Below are positions 61,066 through 64,000 of a stretch of DNA of 64,000 bases, in pieces. The notes beneath the pieces were generated by a model. It had not been told where the DNA came from. It made no database searches and worked only from the letters and a program-made list of their open reading frames with translations. Positions within the stretch are counted from its first letter, which is position 1, and every line of letters starts with the position of its first letter. The position numbers were made by a program, and so were the translations under genes. Origin of the DNA: Streptomyces scabiei 87.22 (GTDB lineage: Bacteria; Actinomycetota; Actinomycetes; Streptomycetales; Streptomycetaceae); NCBI RefSeq assembly GCF_000091305.1, contig NC_013929.1, positions 6,138,001 through 6,202,000 on the forward strand, given 5' to 3'.

Positions 61066-61147
61066 TGTCGGGTGCGGGTGCGGGTGCGGGTGCGGGTGCG
61101 TGGGGGCTGGTCGCGCGGTTTCCGCGCCGCTGGAAAGCGGGCGCGGG
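61066..61147. repeat. Partial copy of the 38.9-kb palindromic element with (GGGTGC)5
   Basis: CTGTCGGGTGCGGGTGCGGG followed by further GGGTGC units (five in tandem at 61070-61099), GTGGGGGCTGGTCGCGCGGT and a degraded GCGCC-CTG-AAAGC-GGG segment match the left half of the element at 38861-38925. It fills the gap between two fusion genes. Confidence 0.75.
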
Positions 61148-61153
61148 ACACGT

Positions 61154-63394
61154 CTACGTGCCGAGCGCCCCGTCCGCCGCCGGACGGGCGGCCGCGGCCG
61201 ACGGGACGGGGTGCCGCTCGGCCAGGGGGACGAAGTCCGGCGGCGCGGCCTCCCCGAGCACCACCCGCCGCACCACCCGCTCGGCCGCCCGCCCGTCGTC
61301 GTACGGACAGAAGCGCTCCCGGAACGCCGCCCGCAGCTGTGCGGACCGCGACCCCCGCCAGTGCCCCGTGGCGAAGATGTCGATCAGCTCGTCCTCGCTG
61401 CGCGCCACCGCCCCCGGCGGGAAGGAGCGCAGGTCGAAGTAGGTGCCGCGCGCCGCCTCGTACGCCTCCCAGTCCTCCGCGTGGATCACGATCGGCCGGT
61501 CGAGGTTGGCGTAGTCGAACATCAGGGAGGAGTAGTCGGTGACCAGCGCGTCCGAGGCGAGGCACAGGTTCTCCACGCTCGGGTACCCGGTGACGTCCAG
61601 CAGCCGGCCGTGCGCCAGGTCCGTCAGCGGCGAGCCGTACCCGTGGTGGGCCCGGGCGAGGACCACGAACCGCGGCCCCAGCTTGCGCAGCACCCGCTCC
61701 AGGTCCAGATGGGTGCGCTGCGAGTGGCGGTAGTCGCGGTGGGTGGGGGCGTAGAGGACGGCGACCGCGCCCTCGGGGATGCCGAGCTGCTCGCGCACCC
61801 GGGCCACGTCCGTCGAGTTCGCCCGCAGGAACACGTCGTTGCGGGGCGAGCCGTATTCGAGGGTCGTGTACGGGGACGGGTGGACCCGCTCCCAGACGAG
61901 GGTGGAGTGGCGGTTGCCGGACAGCACGTAGTCCCAGCGGTCGCTGTCGCGCAGCGCGGCGCCGAAGTCCGTGCCGCGCGCCGCCGCCGGCCGGTCCTGG
62001 AGGTCGAGCCCCATGTGCTTGAGCGGAGTGCCGTGCCGGGTCTGCAGCAGGACCTGGCCGCGGCGCTTGACCAGGCGCCGGTCGAAGTCCACGTTGCTCA
62101 CCAGGTACGTGGAGCGCGCCAGCGCCGTCCAGTACGCCATCGAGCCGGGGAGCACCCGCCGGGCCGCCACCGGCAGCGTGTGGTGGTGCTCCGGGCGTGC
62201 GGCCCAGGAGGTGCGCATGTGGGGGACGTACGTACGGAAGGCGTTCTCCAGCGCGGCCGGGCCGCACTCGTAGCCGCGGCCGTCGTACGCGGCGAACACC
62301 GCCCGGTCGGCGCGCAGCGGCAGCAGGCGCTGAAGGCGGTAGTGCAGACGCAGCCCGGCCGTACGGAACAGCCCGGCGAGGCCCCGCAGGAGGCGTCCGG
62401 CGCCCCGGACCAGCCGTGCCCCGGCCCGCAGGGCGCGGTGGAGGCGCTGACCGCCGAGCAGCAGGAGCGCGCGCCGGAGCCGGGCGCGGGCGCGGACGGG
62501 GGCGCCCGGCGTGCGGTAGCGGGCGCAGTGCGCGCGGACCGTGCGTACGAACTCGGCGCGAGCCTCGCGCGGCAGCCGGTGGCGCGCGGACAGCACGGAG
62601 GTGAGGTGGTCGGTCATGAGCCGGAACAGCACCGGACGCCACTGCGCCAGCTCCGGCCGCTCGTCGAGGTACGCGAACACCCGGTCGTACTGGGCGAACA
62701 CGTCGAAGTGGGCGCGGGTGACCGCCCCGAGCAGGCTGCCGTGGCGGCGCCGGCGGTGGTGGACGCAGACCCGGTCGAGGGTGGCGACGGACTCTGCGGC
62801 CATCAGCACGGGGTACGTCCAGGCCGTGTCCTCGTACACGCCGGGCGGCAGACGGAAGTCGTGGTCCTCGACGAACTCCCGCTTGTACGCCTTGTTCCAC
62901 ACCACCGGGCGGACGTGCAGCAGGCCCGGCCGGTCGTCGAGGCGGAAGGGGGCGGGGCCCCGCTCGGTGAGCCGGGGGGCGCCTGCGTCGCGGACGGACT
63001 CGCCCGACCAGGAGACGCGGGCGAAGTCGTGGACGAGGACGTCCGGTTCCCCGGTCTCCTTGACGCGGTCGGCGATCGCCTGGAGCGCGCCCGGTGTGAA
63101 CGTGTCGTCGCCGTCGAGGAAGAGGAGGTAGTCACCCCTCGCGTACTCCATCCCCTTGTTGCGGGCGGCACCCGGACCGGCGTTCTCCCGCAGGCGCACG
63201 GTGCTCCGCACCCGGGGGTCGCGGGCCGCGGCCTCGTCGGCGATGGCGCCGCAGTTGTCGGGGGAGGCGTCGTCGACGACGATCAGTTCGAGGTCGGTGA
63301 AGGACTGGGAGAGCACGGAATCCAGGCATTCCTGCAGGTACGCCTGAACCTTGTACGCGGGAACGATGACACTGAACCTGGGCAAGGGGGACAT
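61154..63394 (-). CDS. GT2 / TagF-like fusion protein with intact catalytic motifs
   Basis: 746 residues from ATG 63394 (MSPLPRFSVIVPAYKV); the ribosome-binding site is weak, and the upstream in-frame extension to 63583 is rejected as low-complexity. GT-A domain: VDDASPDNCG and FLDGDDTFTPG. The TagF domain has H454 in QTRHGTPLKHMG and H583 in ARAHHGYG, spaced 129 residues, and VTDYSSLMFDYANLDRP, so it is predicted active. First gene of the three-gene tandem array. Likely product: a sugar- and polyol-phosphate-containing wall polymer. Confidence 0.92.
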   Translation of the reverse strand: MSPLPRFSVIVPAYKVQAYLQECLDSVLSQSFTDLELIVVDDASPDNCGAIADEAAARDPRVRSTVRLRENAGPGAARNKGMEYARGDYLLFLDGDDTFTPGALQAIADRVKETGEPDVLVHDFARVSWSGESVRDAGAPRLTERGPAPFRLDDRPGLLHVRPVVWNKAYKREFVEDHDFRLPPGVYEDTAWTYPVLMAAESVATLDRVCVHHRRRRHGSLLGAVTRAHFDVFAQYDRVFAYLDERPELAQWRPVLFRLMTDHLTSVLSARHRLPREARAEFVRTVRAHCARYRTPGAPVRARARLRRALLLLGGQRLHRALRAGARLVRGAGRLLRGLAGLFRTAGLRLHYRLQRLLPLRADRAVFAAYDGRGYECGPAALENAFRTYVPHMRTSWAARPEHHHTLPVAARRVLPGSMAYWTALARSTYLVSNVDFDRRLVKRRGQVLLQTRHGTPLKHMGLDLQDRPAAARGTDFGAALRDSDRWDYVLSGNRHSTLVWERVHPSPYTTLEYGSPRNDVFLRANSTDVARVREQLGIPEGAVAVLYAPTHRDYRHSQRTHLDLERVLRKLGPRFVVLARAHHGYGSPLTDLAHGRLLDVTGYPSVENLCLASDALVTDYSSLMFDYANLDRPIVIHAEDWEAYEAARGTYFDLRSFPPGAVARSEDELIDIFATGHWRGSRSAQLRAAFRERFCPYDDGRAAERVVRRVVLGEAAPPDFVPLAERHPVPSAAAARPAADGALGT

Positions 63395-63620
63395 CCATGG
63401 GTCGGCGCGGGCATACTGCCCGGAAACGGCCGATGGGATGATTTGGTTACGGCGCGTGTTCCATACGGGGGATTTCAGGGGGAGTTGGGGGCGCGCGGGT
63501 GTGTACCGGGTGCGGACCGTGGTGAGTTGCGCGACCGGCCCCGCATCCCCTGCCTCGACCGCACCCCCGCGCCCGCCCCGCAACCACCTCCGCTGCCGCC
63601 GAACTCCCTTGTTCCCGCGC
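63395..63620. other. Intergenic region between the fusion array and a sugar ABC permease
   Basis: 226 bases. It must contain the promoter of the three-gene fusion operon. No clear hexamer pair, repeat or hairpin was found. Confidence 0.4.
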
Positions 63621-64000
63621 CTACTTCACGGCCCCCGCCATCACCCCCGACACGAACTGCCGCTGGAACGCGAAGAACACGGCCAGCGGGATCACCATCG
63701 AGATGAACGCACCCGGCGCCAGCACCTCGATGTTGCTGCCGAACTGCCGTACCTGCTGCTGGAGCGCGACCGTCAGCGGCTGGGAGTCGGAGCTGGAGAA
63801 CACCAGCGCGACCAGCATGTCGTTCCACACCCACAGGAACTGGAAGATCCCCAGGGACGCCAACGCCGGTGCGGCCAGCGGCAGGACGACCGTCACGAAC
63901 AGCCGCACCTCGCCCGCCCCGTCCAGCCGCGCCGCCTCCAGCAGCTCACGAGGGATCTCCGCGAAGAAGTTCCGCAACAGGAAGATCGCGAACGGCAGTC
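63621..64000 (-). CDS. Carbohydrate ABC transporter permease, MalG type (partial, N-terminus outside window)
   Basis: The C-terminal ~126 residues of an inner-membrane permease; the start is beyond the right edge. The EAA loop that contacts the ATPase is present (ELLEAARLDGAGEVRLFVTV, ending LPLAAPAL). Membrane helices follow at LASLGIFQFLWVWND and FISMVIPLAVFFAF, and the ending QRQFVSGVMAGAVK is typical of MalG-type permeases for oligosaccharides. Partner genes should lie further right. Confidence 0.93.
   Translation of the reverse strand, partial: LPFAIFLLRNFFAEIPRELLEAARLDGAGEVRLFVTVVLPLAAPALASLGIFQFLWVWNDMLVALVFSSSDSQPLTVALQQQVRQFGSNIEVLAPGAFISMVIPLAVFFAFQRQFVSGVMAGAVK

Overview
The window is chromosomal DNA from a Streptomyces or a very close relative. 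The evidence is the GC-rich third codon positions throughout, a typical streptomycete rRNA operon without spacer tRNAs, and the gene order ahcY - rrn - moxR/DUF58 block - mtnA-mtrA-mtrB-lpqB-comF-hpf - orphan LuxR-type regulator - secA - NAD-glutamate dehydrogenase, which matches what I recall of the Streptomyces coelicolor chromosome around SCO2999-SCO3023.

Layout. Positions 1-2970 hold the last codons of S-adenosylhomocysteinase, a conserved hypothetical gene, and a divergent RDD / SpoIIM membrane-protein pair. Positions 2971-8760 are a complete 16S-23S-5S operon with its promoter region, long leader, processing stem and terminator. Positions 8814-14355 (minus strand) are a five-gene, translationally coupled block: a membrane protein, DUF4129, DUF4350, a MoxR ATPase and DUF58. 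Positions 14496-20253 carry mtnA followed at once by the MtrA-MtrB-LpqB envelope signalling operon. ComF, the hibernation factor Hpf and an orphan response regulator follow. Two minus-strand genes (YcaQ-type glycosylase, GNAT acetyltransferase) precede secA. Small housekeeping genes (Rv3235 family, DUF6912, HAD, DJ-1/PfpI) lead to the 1657-residue NAD-glutamate dehydrogenase and two Ser/Thr kinases.

From about 40.2 kb to 63.4 kb the window is largely a cell-surface glycopolymer locus. It has a TagGH-type ABC exporter, four proteins that join a GT2 glycosyltransferase to a TagF-like CDP-polyol phosphotransferase, a GT4 enzyme, a stand-alone GT2 enzyme, a GalE epimerase and a multi-pass membrane protein. 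Three of the four fusion genes are tandem. By motif, two of them lack one or both catalytic histidines of the TagF family, which suggests division of labour or pseudoenzymes. An OhrR/Ohr peroxide module lies within this stretch, and a MalG-type sugar ABC permease is cut by the right edge.

Within the same region, 48.1-51.0 kb (minus strand) holds a compact three-gene operon with GTGA overlaps. It encodes a small ESX-like helical protein, an 821-residue protein with a helical N-terminus, a long Gly-rich repeat linker and a PD-(D/E)XK-like C-terminal domain, and a small acidic protein. This has the architecture of a secreted polymorphic nuclease toxin with its partner and immunity protein, and it is the best candidate for an undescribed system. 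Other unusual points are a Ser/Thr kinase gene with no canonical start codon before its glycine-rich loop, a 26-bp tandem repeat across the lpqB stop codon, and a large nested palindrome whose left half recurs at 61.07 kb.
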